Below are positions 1 through 6,425 of a stretch of DNA of 10,551 nucleotides, piece by piece. Within the stretch, counting starts at the first letter, position 1, and each line of letters starts with the position of its first letter. Source of the DNA: Actinomycetes bacterium. GTDB taxonomy: Bacteria > Actinomycetota > Actinomycetes > Mycobacteriales > Micromonosporaceae. A model generated the notes under the pieces. The model was given only the letters and a program-made list of their open reading frames with translations, ran no database searches and was not told the origin of the DNA. The stretch covers positions 1 through 10,551 of the forward strand of contig JAEZGP010000651.1 in the NCBI GenBank assembly GCA_023437285.1. Direction: 5' to 3'. Position numbers and translations under genes: made by a program.

Positions 1-12
1 GCAGCTTCAATG

Positions 13-69
13 CGGGCCGGGCGGGGCGGGCCGGGCGGGGCCGAGCCGGGGCAGTCCGGGCGGGCCGGG
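13..69 (+). repeat. G-tract-rich tandem repeat, possible G-quadruplex
   Basis: Ten runs of three or four G lie within 57 bases. The core is a perfect 14-bp tandem duplication (13-26 and 27-40, unit CGGGCCGGGCGGGG), followed by degenerate copies up to base 69. Loops between runs are often only 1-2 bases, the pattern expected of a stable G-quadruplex on the plus strand and an i-motif on the minus strand. It lies about 50 bp downstream of the stop codon of the leftward lipoprotein gene, so in that transcript it would be a C-rich 3' tail. A GCAGGC/GCCTGC hairpin (79-96, 6-nt loop) sits between and may help end transcription. I see no gene in 1-115. Confidence 0.6.
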
Positions 70-115
70 AACTGCACCGCAGGCGGCCCAGCCTGCACGC
101 CTCAGAAGAGCGCCG

Positions 116-733
116 TCAGCGCTTGGGGATGATAATCGCGCGGGCCATCGGGGTGTCGCCGGCCTTGACGCCCGCGACGCCGACCCGCATGCCAACCTTC
201 AGCTCCGTGGGGGCGATCGGCCGCCGGTGCTGGAAGAAACGGTACCTGTCGGCGAACGTCCACGTCAGCGTGTACCCGTCGGCGGACTTGACGGTGATCG
301 TCTTGTCCGTGCGCGCCGTGATCTCGCCGCGTTGCGCGACGAGTGTCTTCGGCCCCTTCCAGGTCTGTACGGTGACCTCGCCGTGCAGAGCATCCTTGCC
401 GAAGGCGGCGCGCAGCCGCATGAGCTGCCCTCGTTCGGCGCCGTGCCCCCTGCCCCGGCCACCCTTGTCTCCCTTGCCCGGGCCTGGGCCCGCGTCCGGG
501 TCCGGGGACGCGCTCGCGGCGGCCATCACCCCGTCGAGGTCGGCCCGGTCGAAGCCGAGGGCCAGCAGCGCCTGCGACTCCTCCGCCAGGGAGTCGAGGT
601 CTGTCGCGTCGACGGCGGGCGCCGTGCCGCCCGGGGGCGAGCCGGGGGCATTCTGCCGTCCGCAGCCGGCCAGGCCGAGTCCGAGTATGCCGACGAGTAC
701 GACGATGCCCACAGTCCTGGTCACGCCGACCAT
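116..733 (-). CDS. Secreted lipoprotein with C-terminal DUF5666-like domain
   Basis: The 205-aa product has a hydrophobic signal segment (residues 7-23) ending in lipobox LAGC, so Cys24 would be lipidated and the protein anchored on the outer face of the membrane. Residues 40-75 are acidic and helical. Residues 80-100 form a low-complexity Gly/Lys/Arg linker (GPGPGKGDKGGRGRGHG). Residues 117-203 form a beta-rich module running from VQTWKGPKTLVAQRGEITA through TLTWTFADRYRF to ELKVGMRVGV. It resembles the DUF5666 OB-like domain common in actinobacterial secreted proteins, whose function is unknown. I chose the ATG at 733 because it sits directly before the signal peptide; longer in-frame extensions upstream are proline-rich and look non-coding. 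No clear Shine-Dalgarno is visible. The gene follows the 166-aa PH-like gene by 32 bp on the same strand, so the two are probably co-transcribed. The lipoprotein call is firm; the domain call is from pattern memory. Confidence 0.82.
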   Translation of the reverse strand: MVGVTRTVGIVVLVGILGLGLAGCGRQNAPGSPPGGTAPAVDATDLDSLAEESQALLALGFDRADLDGVMAAASASPDPDAGPGPGKGDKGGRGRGHGAERGQLMRLRAAFGKDALHGEVTVQTWKGPKTLVAQRGEITARTDKTITVKSADGYTLTWTFADRYRFFQHRRPIAPTELKVGMRVGVAGVKAGDTPMARAIIIPKR

Positions 734-765
734 GATGCTGCGGTCGGGCGCAGAGCACCAGAGGA

Positions 766-1266
766 TCAGGTACGGGCCACTCTGGGCGTACCTCGTGGGG
801 GGAAGAGTGAGCGGCGCAGGGTCGCGTCCGCTGACGCGCGGAAGACCTTTTCCAGGGCCGCGTCGAAGCGCCACAGTTGACGGGGGTGGAGGGTGCGGAT
901 CCAGAACCGTTGCCGGCCGGTGGGGCAGGTGACGGCCACGTCGACGGAGGCGCCGGTGGGGTCGGCCTGCCAGGTGACGGCCTCCAGGTCCTCGACGTGG
1001 GAGCGCAGGTGCAGGCGCGGGCGGCGGCGCAGCCGCGACGGTCGGGTCACGACGAGTTGGGTACGGGTGAGCAGGAACAGGTGCGGCCCGGCGGCGGGCT
1101 TTTCGGGCCGTACGCACTGCGCCACCATGATCGCGGTGTCGGTGCCGGCGACGTGTTGCCGGAGCACCGGGAGGTGGTGGCTGATCACGTGGGTTGGCAG
1201 GCCGGCCTGCGCGGCCAGCGGAACGAACGTACGGGAAAATTCGTCTATCTCCGGCTCATCGTCCAT
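766..1266 (-). CDS. Hypothetical protein, PH/GRAM-like fold suspected
   Basis: This is a 166-aa soluble protein with no signal peptide or membrane helix. Residues 1-45 are acidic, then helical (LPTHVISHHLPVLRQHV). Residues 46-142 alternate strands in the way bacterial PH- or GRAM-like domains do: TAIMVAQCV, PHLFLLTRTQLVVTR, RLHLRSHVEDLEAVTW, SVDVAVTC, RQRFWIRTL, then a closing helix QLWRFDAALEKVFR. The phrase 'LFLLTRTQLVVTRPSRL' is typical of short PH-like proteins, but the sequence does not prove the fold. The ATG at 1266 is preferred over an in-frame TTG at 1287, since GGATGG lies just upstream. The gene starts divergently from the PH-like membrane gene (68 bp apart) and reads into the lipoprotein gene. 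The function is unknown. It appears to be a real gene from its GC-rich third positions and coherent protein composition. Confidence 0.72.
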   Translation of the reverse strand: MDDEPEIDEFSRTFVPLAAQAGLPTHVISHHLPVLRQHVAGTDTAIMVAQCVRPEKPAAGPHLFLLTRTQLVVTRPSRLRRRPRLHLRSHVEDLEAVTWQADPTGASVDVAVTCPTGRQRFWIRTLHPRQLWRFDAALEKVFRASADATLRRSLFPPRGTPRVART

Positions 1267-1334
1267 ATCCCATCCAACGACCCGCAACCCCGCCCCGTCG
1301 CGCCTTTCCCGCCGGACGGTGCCATCCTGGTCGG

Positions 1335-1799
1335 GTGCGCATCCGCGACCCTTACCCGGACGACGCCCAGCCGCCGCCCCGCGACCCGGAGCCGATCACG
1401 GAGGTCACCTACCGGGTGCCGCGCCGGTACCCGGTCGCCGCGCTGGCCCTCGCGGTCGCCCTGGTGCTTGCCGGCTGGTATTCCGGCCGCCCGGCGGGCT
1501 GGCTGATCTCCGGCCTGCTCGCGCTCGCCTTCGCCGGGTTCGCCGCGCGCGATCTGATCGCGCCGGTGCGGCTGCGCGCGGACCGGCAGGGCGTGGAGGT
1601 CATCTCCGGCTACGCGGGCCGCCGCCGGCTCGCGTGGGCCGACATTGACCGGGTACGCGTGGACGAGCGCGTACGCCTGGGGCGGGAGACCGAGACGCTG
1701 GAGATCGACGCCGGCGAGGCGCTCTACCTGTTCAGTGGCCGCGACCTGGGCACCCGGCCGACCGAGGTGGCCGACGCGCTGGAGCGGCTCAGGAGTTGA
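1335..1799 (+). CDS. Membrane protein with two helices and C-terminal PH-like domain
   Basis: The 154-aa product starts with a proline-rich cytoplasmic stretch (DPYPDDAQPPPRDPEP) and then TYRVPRRYPV. A helical hairpin follows (residues 33-49 and 55-75, dominated by A, L, V and G). A C-terminal domain of about 77 residues reads VRLRADRQGVEVI, RRRLAWADIDRVRVDE, TETLEIDAGEALYLFS and EVADALERLR. This is the standard pattern of the actinobacterial 'PH domain-containing' (bPH2-type) small membrane proteins found beside the cyclophilin/rhomboid genes. The GTG at 1335 is chosen because homologs of this type begin just before the Pro/Asp stretch; the upstream in-frame extension is non-coding in character. 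No clear Shine-Dalgarno is present. The stop overlaps the 3' end of the convergent rhomboid gene by 11 bp. The role is unknown, probably in the envelope. Confidence 0.82.
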   Translation: MRIRDPYPDDAQPPPRDPEPITEVTYRVPRRYPVAALALAVALVLAGWYSGRPAGWLISGLLALAFAGFAARDLIAPVRLRADRQGVEVISGYAGRRRLAWADIDRVRVDERVRLGRETETLEIDAGEALYLFSGRDLGTRPTEVADALERLRS

Positions 1800-2718
1800 G
1801 CGCGATCGTCTGCACGACGGTGAGCGCGCCGAGGATGAGCAGCGTGGCGCCCATCGCCGACAGTTGCAGCAGGGTCCGTTTCTCCCGCGGCGCGTACGCC
1901 AGGCCCAGCGCGACCAGCGTGCCGATCAGCAGCCCGCCGAGGTGGCCCGCCACGGAGACCCGGCCGGCCGCGACGAACGTGAAGAGCACGTTGATCACGA
2001 TGATCGGGATGAGCGAGGACGTGTCCCGGCGCAGCCGCTTGAGCACCACGAACAACGCCCCGAACAGGCCATAGACGGCGGTCGACGCGCCGGCGGTGAG
2101 CGCCTCGGGCTGGAACAGGTATGCCGCGACGTTGCCGCCGAGGCCGGCGAGCAGATAGAGCGCGAGGAACCGGGCGGGGCCGAGCGCGGCCTCCAGCGCC
2201 CGCCCGAAGATCCACAGGGCCCACATGTTCAGCAGCAGATGCAGGACGCCGTAGTGCAGGAACATGGCGGTGAACAGCCGGTAGAACTCGCCGTCCGCGA
2301 CGCCCGCCGGCACCGTGTACGCGACGGCGCCGGTGGCCTGATCCCGCCAGACCTCCAGGCCCCACACCCCGCCCCACTCCATGAGCGGGGTCACGCCGCC
2401 GAACAGGCCGTTGCCGAGGAACTGTCCCACGTTTCCGGCGGAGACGATGGACGCGAGCGCCATGATCACGTTGACGGCGATGAGAACTTTTGTGACGTAG
2501 CCCTCCTCGCCGGCCGCACTGCCGCCGAACGCGGTACGGGCCGGACGCTGGCTGCGGCGACCATCCGCCACGCACTCGGGGCACTGGAAACCGACCGACG
2601 CCTCGTTCATGCAGTCAGGGCAGATCGGTCGGTCACAGCGCACGCACCGGACGTAGGTCTCCCGACCGGGGTGTCGGTAGCAGACCGGGGCGGTGACCGG
2701 GGGCGGGACCTGCGTCAT
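1789..2718 (-). CDS. Rhomboid family intramembrane serine protease with N-terminal zinc-binding module
   Basis: This 309-aa protein is predicted to cleave substrate helices inside the membrane. Residues 13-49 contain a Cys/His cluster (CYRH at 13-16, CVRC at 25-28, CPDC at 33-36, CPEC at 46-49), like the B-box-type zinc finger that precedes many actinobacterial rhomboids. Helices begin near residue 75. The second-helix motif HxxxxHxxxN is present as H155, H160 and N164. The catalytic serine is S212 in GASTAVYG and the catalytic histidine is H259 in AGHLGG. Where many rhomboids have GxSG this one has GAST, a variant I associate with actinobacterial members. Six to seven helices end at about residue 305. 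The ATG at 2718 has a weak ribosome site. The gene lies 43 bp downstream of the cyclophilin gene, probably in one operon. The family is certain; the substrate is unknown. Confidence 0.95.
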   Translation of the reverse strand: MTQVPPPVTAPVCYRHPGRETYVRCVRCDRPICPDCMNEASVGFQCPECVADGRRSQRPARTAFGGSAAGEEGYVTKVLIAVNVIMALASIVSAGNVGQFLGNGLFGGVTPLMEWGGVWGLEVWRDQATGAVAYTVPAGVADGEFYRLFTAMFLHYGVLHLLLNMWALWIFGRALEAALGPARFLALYLLAGLGGNVAAYLFQPEALTAGASTAVYGLFGALFVVLKRLRRDTSSLIPIIVINVLFTFVAAGRVSVAGHLGGLLIGTLVALGLAYAPREKRTLLQLSAMGATLLILGALTVVQTIALNS

Positions 2719-2761
2719 GGCCGCAAGAGTAGCCGGCCCCGCCCACGATCCTCCGATAGCA

Positions 2762-3304
2762 CTACTGCTTGCGCTCGATCTCCACGCGCTCGATCACGAC
2801 GTCGCGGACCGGCTTGTCGTCGGGACCCGTCGGCGTGCCCACGATGGCGTCGACGACGGCCTTCGACTCCTCGTCGGTGACCTCGCCGAAGATCGTGTGC
2901 TTGAAGTTGAGCCAGCCGGTCGGCGCGACCGTGATGAAGAACTGGGACCCGTTGGTGCCGCTGCCGTCGGGCCGCTTGCCGGCGTTGGCCATGGCCAGCA
3001 GGTACGGCCGGTTGAAGTGCAGTTCGGGGTGGGTCTCGTCGTTGAAGTTGTAACCCGGGCCACCCCGGCCGGTGCCGGTCGGGTCACCGCCCTGGATCAT
3101 GAAACCGGGGATGACCCGGTGGAAGATCGTGCCGTCGTAGTACGGCCCCGCCCCCGGCGCGCCGGTACGCGGGTCGGTGTACGGCTGGGTGCCCTCCGCC
3201 AGCCCTACGAAGTTCGCCACCGTCTTGGGGGCGTGGTTGGGGAACAGTTCCAAACGGATCGGCCCCGCAGACGTGTACAGGGTCGCGAAGATCGCCTCGC
3301 CCAC
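2762..3304 (-). CDS. Cyclophilin-type peptidyl-prolyl cis-trans isomerase
   Basis: The 180-aa product catalyses cis-trans isomerisation of Xaa-Pro bonds. Cyclophilin landmarks are complete: ANFVGLAEG (30-38), the catalytic FHRVIPGFMIQGGD (61-74, with catalytic Arg63), the binding-pocket QFFITVAPTGWLNFKHTIFGEV (121-142, including Q121, F123, W131 and H136) and the terminal strand VRDVVIERVEIE. There is no signal peptide, so the protein is cytoplasmic. The start is set by AAGGAG at 3310-3315, five bases before the GTG at 3304. A longer reading from 3346 would bury this ribosome site and adds residues atypical of the family. The length is normal for the short actinobacterial cyclophilins. The gene leads the operon into the rhomboid gene and faces the single-pass membrane protein gene across 130 bp. 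It is like the ppiA/ppiB products of mycobacteria and streptomycetes; I leave the symbol blank because the numbering is ambiguous. Confidence 0.96.
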   Translation of the reverse strand: MGEAIFATLYTSAGPIRLELFPNHAPKTVANFVGLAEGTQPYTDPRTGAPGAGPYYDGTIFHRVIPGFMIQGGDPTGTGRGGPGYNFNDETHPELHFNRPYLLAMANAGKRPDGSGTNGSQFFITVAPTGWLNFKHTIFGEVTDEESKAVVDAIVGTPTGPDDKPVRDVVIERVEIERKQ

Positions 3305-3309
3305 AGTTA

Positions 3310-3315
3310 CTCCTT
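3310..3315 (-). promoter_or_regulatory. Ribosome binding site that fixes the cyclophilin start
   Basis: AAGGAG on the minus strand with a 5-nt spacer to the GTG at 3304. It is one of the three best Shine-Dalgarno sequences in the window and argues against the upstream ATG at 3346. Confidence 0.8.
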
Positions 3316-3420
3316 GTAGTTCGACTTCTCCCAGTGATCCTGCCATTCGCCCATTCTGGTAGTACCGGGGTATCCGAAGGGTCAGGATGGGATGGACGCA
3401 CGGGGCGCGTAGCGCCGCTC

Positions 3421-3427
3421 AGGGAGG
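3421..3427 (+). promoter_or_regulatory. Ribosome binding site that fixes the start at 3435
   Basis: AGGGAGG followed by a 7-nt spacer to a GTG. A small GGCGC/GCGCC hairpin (3404-3416, loop GTA) lies immediately upstream in the leader and could modulate access, but it is short. Confidence 0.75.
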
Positions 3428-3434
3428 TGGACAC

Positions 3435-4022
3435 GTGTTCAACCGAAAGACCAGGTCACACAGCGACATGTTTCGCGACGAGCTCACGGAGTCGTACGGT
3501 CATTTCAAGACGGCCGCCTCCCACGCACCCGGGGGCGCCGCCGAGATGCTCACCCCCGCGTACGACAGGACCAGGGGCATGGCGTCACGCCGTTTGAAGC
3601 AGGGCGTGGCGGTCATTATCCCCGTGTACGAGACGATGAAGGACGGGGCGCGAAACGCCCGGAGCGCTGCGGAGAAACGATTGTCGACTGACAAGCACAA
3701 GAAGGACAGGAACGTCCTGCCCGGTCTGCTGGCCCTGCTCGCCGCGGGCGTCGCCCTCGGCGCGCTCGGCGCGCTGGTGATGCGCCGCCGCCGGGCGGCC
3801 CAGGAGTGGGACGAGTTCGAGAGCCCGTCGCTCACCGACGAGCCCGACGACGACGTCACGACGGTCGGCGCGGCCGTGGTCGACACCACCGGACCGCAGG
3901 TTGACCCGATGGCCGAGCGGGTGGACGACGAGGGTCGCGGTCCCTTCAGCGCCTTCGCCGACGAGAACCAGACCGCCGACGACGTCGTGGCCCGGGCCGG
4001 CGATCAACACCAGAACCCCTGA
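3435..4022 (+). CDS. Hypothetical single-pass membrane protein with acidic C-terminal tail
   Basis: The 195-aa product is not assignable to a named family. Residues 1-92 are polar, amphipathic and rich in basic residues (RDELTESYGHFKTAASHA, then RTRGMASRRLKQGVAV, then AEKRLSTDKHKKDRN). One transmembrane helix spans about 94-115 (LPGLLALLAAGVALGALGAL) and is followed by a stop-transfer RRRR. Residues 121-195 are acidic and probably disordered (EWDEFESPSLTDEPDDD). The pattern of a helix followed by positive charges puts the N-terminal half outside or along the membrane and the acidic tail in the cytoplasm, though the basic N-half makes the topology uncertain. The overall build recalls YtxH-like actinobacterial membrane proteins. 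The GTG start is fixed by the ribosome site at 3421-3427. The gene is divergent from the cyclophilin gene and ends 7 bp from the convergent corA stop, with no visible terminator between them. Confidence 0.8.
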   Translation: MFNRKTRSHSDMFRDELTESYGHFKTAASHAPGGAAEMLTPAYDRTRGMASRRLKQGVAVIIPVYETMKDGARNARSAAEKRLSTDKHKKDRNVLPGLLALLAAGVALGALGALVMRRRRAAQEWDEFESPSLTDEPDDDVTTVGAAVVDTTGPQVDPMAERVDDEGRGPFSAFADENQTADDVVARAGDQHQNP

Positions 4023-4029
4023 GTACGCC

Positions 4030-5187
4030 CTAGAGCCAGCCGGAGCGGCGGAACAGGCGGTAGAGCCACAGCGCCAGACCGAACATGACGGCGAGCACGC
4101 CCGGGTAGCCGAACTTCCAGTCGGTCTCGGGCATGTGCTCGAAGTTCATGCCGTAGATGCCGGCGATGGCCGTCTGCGACGCCGCGATGGCCGCCCACGC
4201 GGCGATCTTGCGCATGTCGTTGTTCTGGTCGACGGTCACCTGGGCCAGGCGTGCCTGCAGGATCGAGTTGAGCAGGTCGTCGAACGACGTCACCTGCTCG
4301 ACGACCTTGAGCAGGTGGTCGTGGACGTCGCGGAAGTACCGGCGGATCTCCGGGGAGACCCCGCCGAGCCGACCCTCGACGAGCCAGGTCAGCGGGCGTT
4401 GCAGTGGGAGGACGGCCCGCTTGAACTCCACCATCTCGCGCTTGAGGTGGTAGACGCGGGCGATGCGCTCGTGTGCGTCGCGGTCGAAGACGCTGGTCTC
4501 GACGTCGTCGATGTCGGCCTCGATCATCGTGGCCACGTCGAGGTAGGCGTCCACGACGCAATCGGCGATCGCGTACACGACCGCCCAGGGGCCGAGCGTG
4601 AGCAGGTCGGGCCGCGCCTCGAGTTCCGCGCGTACGGGCGCCAGCCGGGCCGCCTCGCCGAGCCGCACGGTGATGACGAAGTGGTCCCCCACGAACAGCA
4701 TCATGTGGCCGGTCTCGACGACATCGGTCAGCTCGGTGAGCTTCTCGTGCTCCATGTATCGGGCGGTACGCAGGACGGCGAACGCCATGTCCCCGTACTG
4801 CTCGATCTTGGGCCGCTGGTGGGCCCGGTGCAGGATGTCCTCGACGGCGAACTGGTCGAGTTCGAAGACCTCGCCGATGTCCTCCAGCTCGGCGACCTCG
4901 GGGTCGTGCAGGCCGAGCCAGACGAACGCGTCGGAGCGCTTGCGGGCGGCCGCGAGGGCCTCCCGGTAACCCCACTCGCCCGGCTGGCGTGCGCCCCGCA
5001 CGTACAGCGCGCAGTCGACGATCGCGCTGCGGCCGGGCGGCGGGCTCGACGACTCGGCGCGCGACGGCGCGGGTTGGCCGAACATGCGGGTCACCGCGCG
5101 CATCGGCCGGGTCACGGCGCGCATCGGTGCCGAAAGGGCCCGCCCGAGATTGATCGAGGCCCCGTGCGTCTGCTCGGCGTCGGCCAC
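4030..5187 (-). CDS. corA: CorA-family magnesium/cobalt transport protein
   Basis: This is a 385-aa pentameric divalent-cation channel of the CorA/MIT superfamily. Residues 1-55 are a basic, proline-rich cytoplasmic extension containing a 7-residue tandem duplication (PMRAVTR twice, residues 21-34). The alpha/beta cytoplasmic domain (56-220) has the usual LHDPEVAELEDIGEVFELD and AVEDILHRAHQRPK segments. The long stalk helix covers about 220-325. The first membrane helix (327-345) ends in the signature YGMN (GMN at 346-348), followed by the family-typical loop FEHMPETDW. The second helix is 360-378, with a basic tail RLFRRSGWL. The GTG at 5187 is chosen over an upstream ATG at 5340 because AGGGAGG stands 5 nt before it and the extension would run through the 20-bp inverted repeat. 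A promoter is suggested by TACCCT at 5245-5250. Confidence 0.95.
   Translation of the reverse strand: MADAEQTHGASINLGRALSAPMRAVTRPMRAVTRMFGQPAPSRAESSSPPPGRSAIVDCALYVRGARQPGEWGYREALAAARKRSDAFVWLGLHDPEVAELEDIGEVFELDQFAVEDILHRAHQRPKIEQYGDMAFAVLRTARYMEHEKLTELTDVVETGHMMLFVGDHFVITVRLGEAARLAPVRAELEARPDLLTLGPWAVVYAIADCVVDAYLDVATMIEADIDDVETSVFDRDAHERIARVYHLKREMVEFKRAVLPLQRPLTWLVEGRLGGVSPEIRRYFRDVHDHLLKVVEQVTSFDDLLNSILQARLAQVTVDQNNDMRKIAAWAAIAASQTAIAGIYGMNFEHMPETDWKFGYPGVLAVMFGLALWLYRLFRRSGWL
5087..5128 (-). repeat. 21-bp tandem duplication inside corA
   Basis: Two adjacent 21-bp units (5087-5107 and 5108-5128) differ at two bases and encode PMRAVTR twice in the basic N-terminal extension of CorA. The phase is preserved, so it adds seven residues without disrupting the channel core. 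Confidence 0.8.
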
Positions 5188-5192
5188 CGTCG

Positions 5193-5199
5193 CCTCCCT
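5193..5199 (-). promoter_or_regulatory. Ribosome binding site that fixes the corA start
   Basis: AGGGAGG on the minus strand, five bases before the GTG at 5187. This is the strongest argument for the 385-aa CorA rather than a 436-aa form. Confidence 0.8.
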
Positions 5200-5244
5200 A
5201 CTCGCTTGCGCGGAAAGGGGAACGCTGACCGGGCCCCGCGGTGC

Positions 5245-5250
5245 AGGGTA
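5245..5250 (-). promoter_or_regulatory. Candidate -10 element of the corA promoter
   Basis: TACCCT on the minus strand fits the actinobacterial TANNNT -10 consensus and is identical to the hexamer before dcd, the aminotransferase gene and vapB. It would give a leader of about 50 nt carrying the AGGGAGG ribosome site. The corresponding -35 zone falls in one arm of the inverted repeat at 5264-5320, and no good -35 match is seen. Confidence 0.4.
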
Positions 5251-5263
5251 GCCGCCGCAGACC

Positions 5264-5320
5264 GCACCGGGTGAGCCGGCCGCGGCGGAGGTGGGGGTGG
5301 GCGGCCGGCTCACCCGGTGC
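5264..5320. repeat. Perfect 20-bp inverted repeat upstream of corA
   Basis: The arms GCACCGGGTGAGCCGGCCGC (5264-5283) and its exact reverse complement (5301-5320) surround a 17-nt G-rich loop on the plus strand. In RNA this would be a very stable hairpin. It has no U-tract on either side, so it is not a classical intrinsic terminator. It sits 77 bp before the corA start and over the -35 zone of the proposed promoter. It could be an operator, a cruciform, or a transcription barrier between the upstream hydrolase gene and corA. The rest of 5188-5486 holds the corA leader, the terminator at 5416-5444 and nothing else I can name. Confidence 0.85.
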
Positions 5321-5415
5321 CCCTTGGGGGCGGGGTTCAAAGCCTGCGCGAACGCGCGACCAGATGTGATCCGCGTCGCTACGGCGAATTGTGTTCAGCC
5401 GAGGCGCGCAAACGG

Positions 5416-5444
5416 AAGAGGCGCCGCCCCTTGCGGCGCCTCTT
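5416..5444 (-). terminator. Intrinsic-type terminator of the hydrolase gene
   Basis: A perfect 12-bp stem (AAGAGGCGCCGC and its complement) with a 5-nt loop lies 42 bp past the hydrolase stop codon. On the minus strand it is followed by CCGTTTG, so the U-tract is poor, as is usual in actinomycetes. Confidence 0.7.
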
Positions 5445-5486
5445 GTGTCGAAGTTGTGACAATCGCATATCGGCTACGGGTCCCGG

Positions 5487-6353
5487 TCACGTTTTCAGGT
5501 TCGCCGCCAGGAACGCGCGCACCTCAGGCTGGACGGAGTCCGGCAGCGTGCCCAGCATGCTCCACCCGTGGGCCCCGCTGTCCGGCCGGGACACGATCGT
5601 GCACCGGTCGCGCGCCGGCGACTCCGCGATGAACAGCTTCGCCTCGGCCGGCGGCAGCGCGTCCGGGTCCAGTCCCGCCGAGGCGAGCAGCATCGGCGCG
5701 CGTACCCGCGACACCGCGTCCGAGGGCGTACGCACGTCCGTGGCCGTGGGGCCCGAGGCGTTGAAGCTCACGCTGAACAGCGACAGCGCGACCACCGCGT
5801 CGACCTGGTCGGGGAACCGTCCGGCGGTCACCACCGACACTGCGGCCCCCAGCGAGGCGCCCATGACGGCCACCGACGTCGCACCGGCCCCACGCAGGTA
5901 CGCCACGGCCGCCGCGGCGTCGGCGGCCCGGTCCAGCGGCATGTAGAACGGGTCGCCGCTGAGGCTGGGATCGCAGTCGCTCAGGCCCGCGCACCGGAAG
6001 TCGATGGCCACGATGTGCAGCCCGGCCGCGAGGAGGTCGGCCACGTACGGCGTCCAGCCGCACAGGTCGCCGCCGCTCTGGTGCAACAGCACGAGCCCGC
6101 GCGGCCCCGTACCCACCTCCACGCCGGCCAGCTCGATGCCGTCCGTACTCGGGATGACGACCTTGCGGGCGGACTTCGGGAACTTGAGGCACCGCACGTG
6201 CGGCTCGGGCGCCGCCCGGGCGAACGAGAAGGTCTTCGTGGGAGTTGGCGTGGATTTCGGCGGTTCAGCCGTCGATCCGCAGCCGGCCAGCAGCACGCCC
6301 ACGAGCGCCACACCGCCGGCCAGTCGCATGCGCGCTCGATTGAGGACGGTCAT
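5487..6353 (-). CDS. Secreted alpha/beta-hydrolase lipoprotein
   Basis: The 288-aa product has a signal peptide (MRLAGGVALVGV) ending in lipobox LLAGC, so Cys25 is the predicted lipid anchor. A Pro/Thr linker (STPTPTKT) leads to the hydrolase domain from about residue 60. The oxyanion-type segment LVLLHQSGGD is at 87-96. The nucleophile elbow is GASLG with S167. A likely acid is D229 in AGLDPD and a likely base is H262 in GAHGW. Five cysteines in the exported domain (55, 98, 121, 127, 251) could form disulfides. The substrate is unknown; esterase-, dienelactone-hydrolase- or peptidase-like are all possible. The ATG at 6353 (or 6329) is preferred, since a GTG at 6410 would place the hairpin 6369-6399 inside the coding region. 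The gene lies downstream of the aminotransferase and its hairpin array on the same strand. Confidence 0.9.
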   Translation of the reverse strand: MTVLNRARMRLAGGVALVGVLLAGCGSTAEPPKSTPTPTKTFSFARAAPEPHVRCLKFPKSARKVVIPSTDGIELAGVEVGTGPRGLVLLHQSGGDLCGWTPYVADLLAAGLHIVAIDFRCAGLSDCDPSLSGDPFYMPLDRAADAAAAVAYLRGAGATSVAVMGASLGAAVSVVTAGRFPDQVDAVVALSLFSVSFNASGPTATDVRTPSDAVSRVRAPMLLASAGLDPDALPPAEAKLFIAESPARDRCTIVSRPDSGAHGWSMLGTLPDSVQPEVRAFLAANLKT

Positions 6354-6368
6354 GCCACCCACGAGCCG

Positions 6369-6399
6369 CGACGCGGCCCGGGGGTTCCGGGCCGCGTCG
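6369..6399 (-). repeat. 13-bp hairpin just upstream of the hydrolase start
   Basis: The arms CGACGCGGCCCGG (6369-6381) and CCGGGCCGCGTCG (6387-6399) are perfectly complementary with a 5-nt loop. The stem ends 15 nt before the ATG at 6353. It is positioned to hide or expose the ribosome site or to stop read-through from the upstream gene, and no U-tract follows it. Confidence 0.75.
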
Positions 6400-6425
6400 A
6401 ACAATGTCACCCAGCCGCTCCGATC

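Noticed and set aside
123..932. Long plus-strand open frames opposite the lipoprotein and 166-aa genes
   Set aside because: They are antisense shadows caused by high GC. They lack start signals and coherent domains, while the minus strand shows a lipobox and a recognisable domain.
734..1117. N-terminal extension of the lipoprotein to 333 aa
   Set aside because: It would run through the whole neighbouring gene in another frame and put the signal peptide in the middle of the protein.
1645..2880. 411-aa plus-strand frame opposite the rhomboid gene
   Set aside because: Composition is arginine/histidine/glutamate-rich shadow sequence; the rhomboid catalytic motifs on the other strand settle the coding strand.
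3901..5274. 457-aa plus-strand frame opposite corA
   Set aside because: The CorA GMN motif, membrane helices and ribosome site are on the minus strand; this frame is a shadow.
5264..5320. Reading the 20-bp inverted repeat as transposon ends
   Set aside because: The arms are only 17 bp apart, with no transposase between them and no flanking target duplication.
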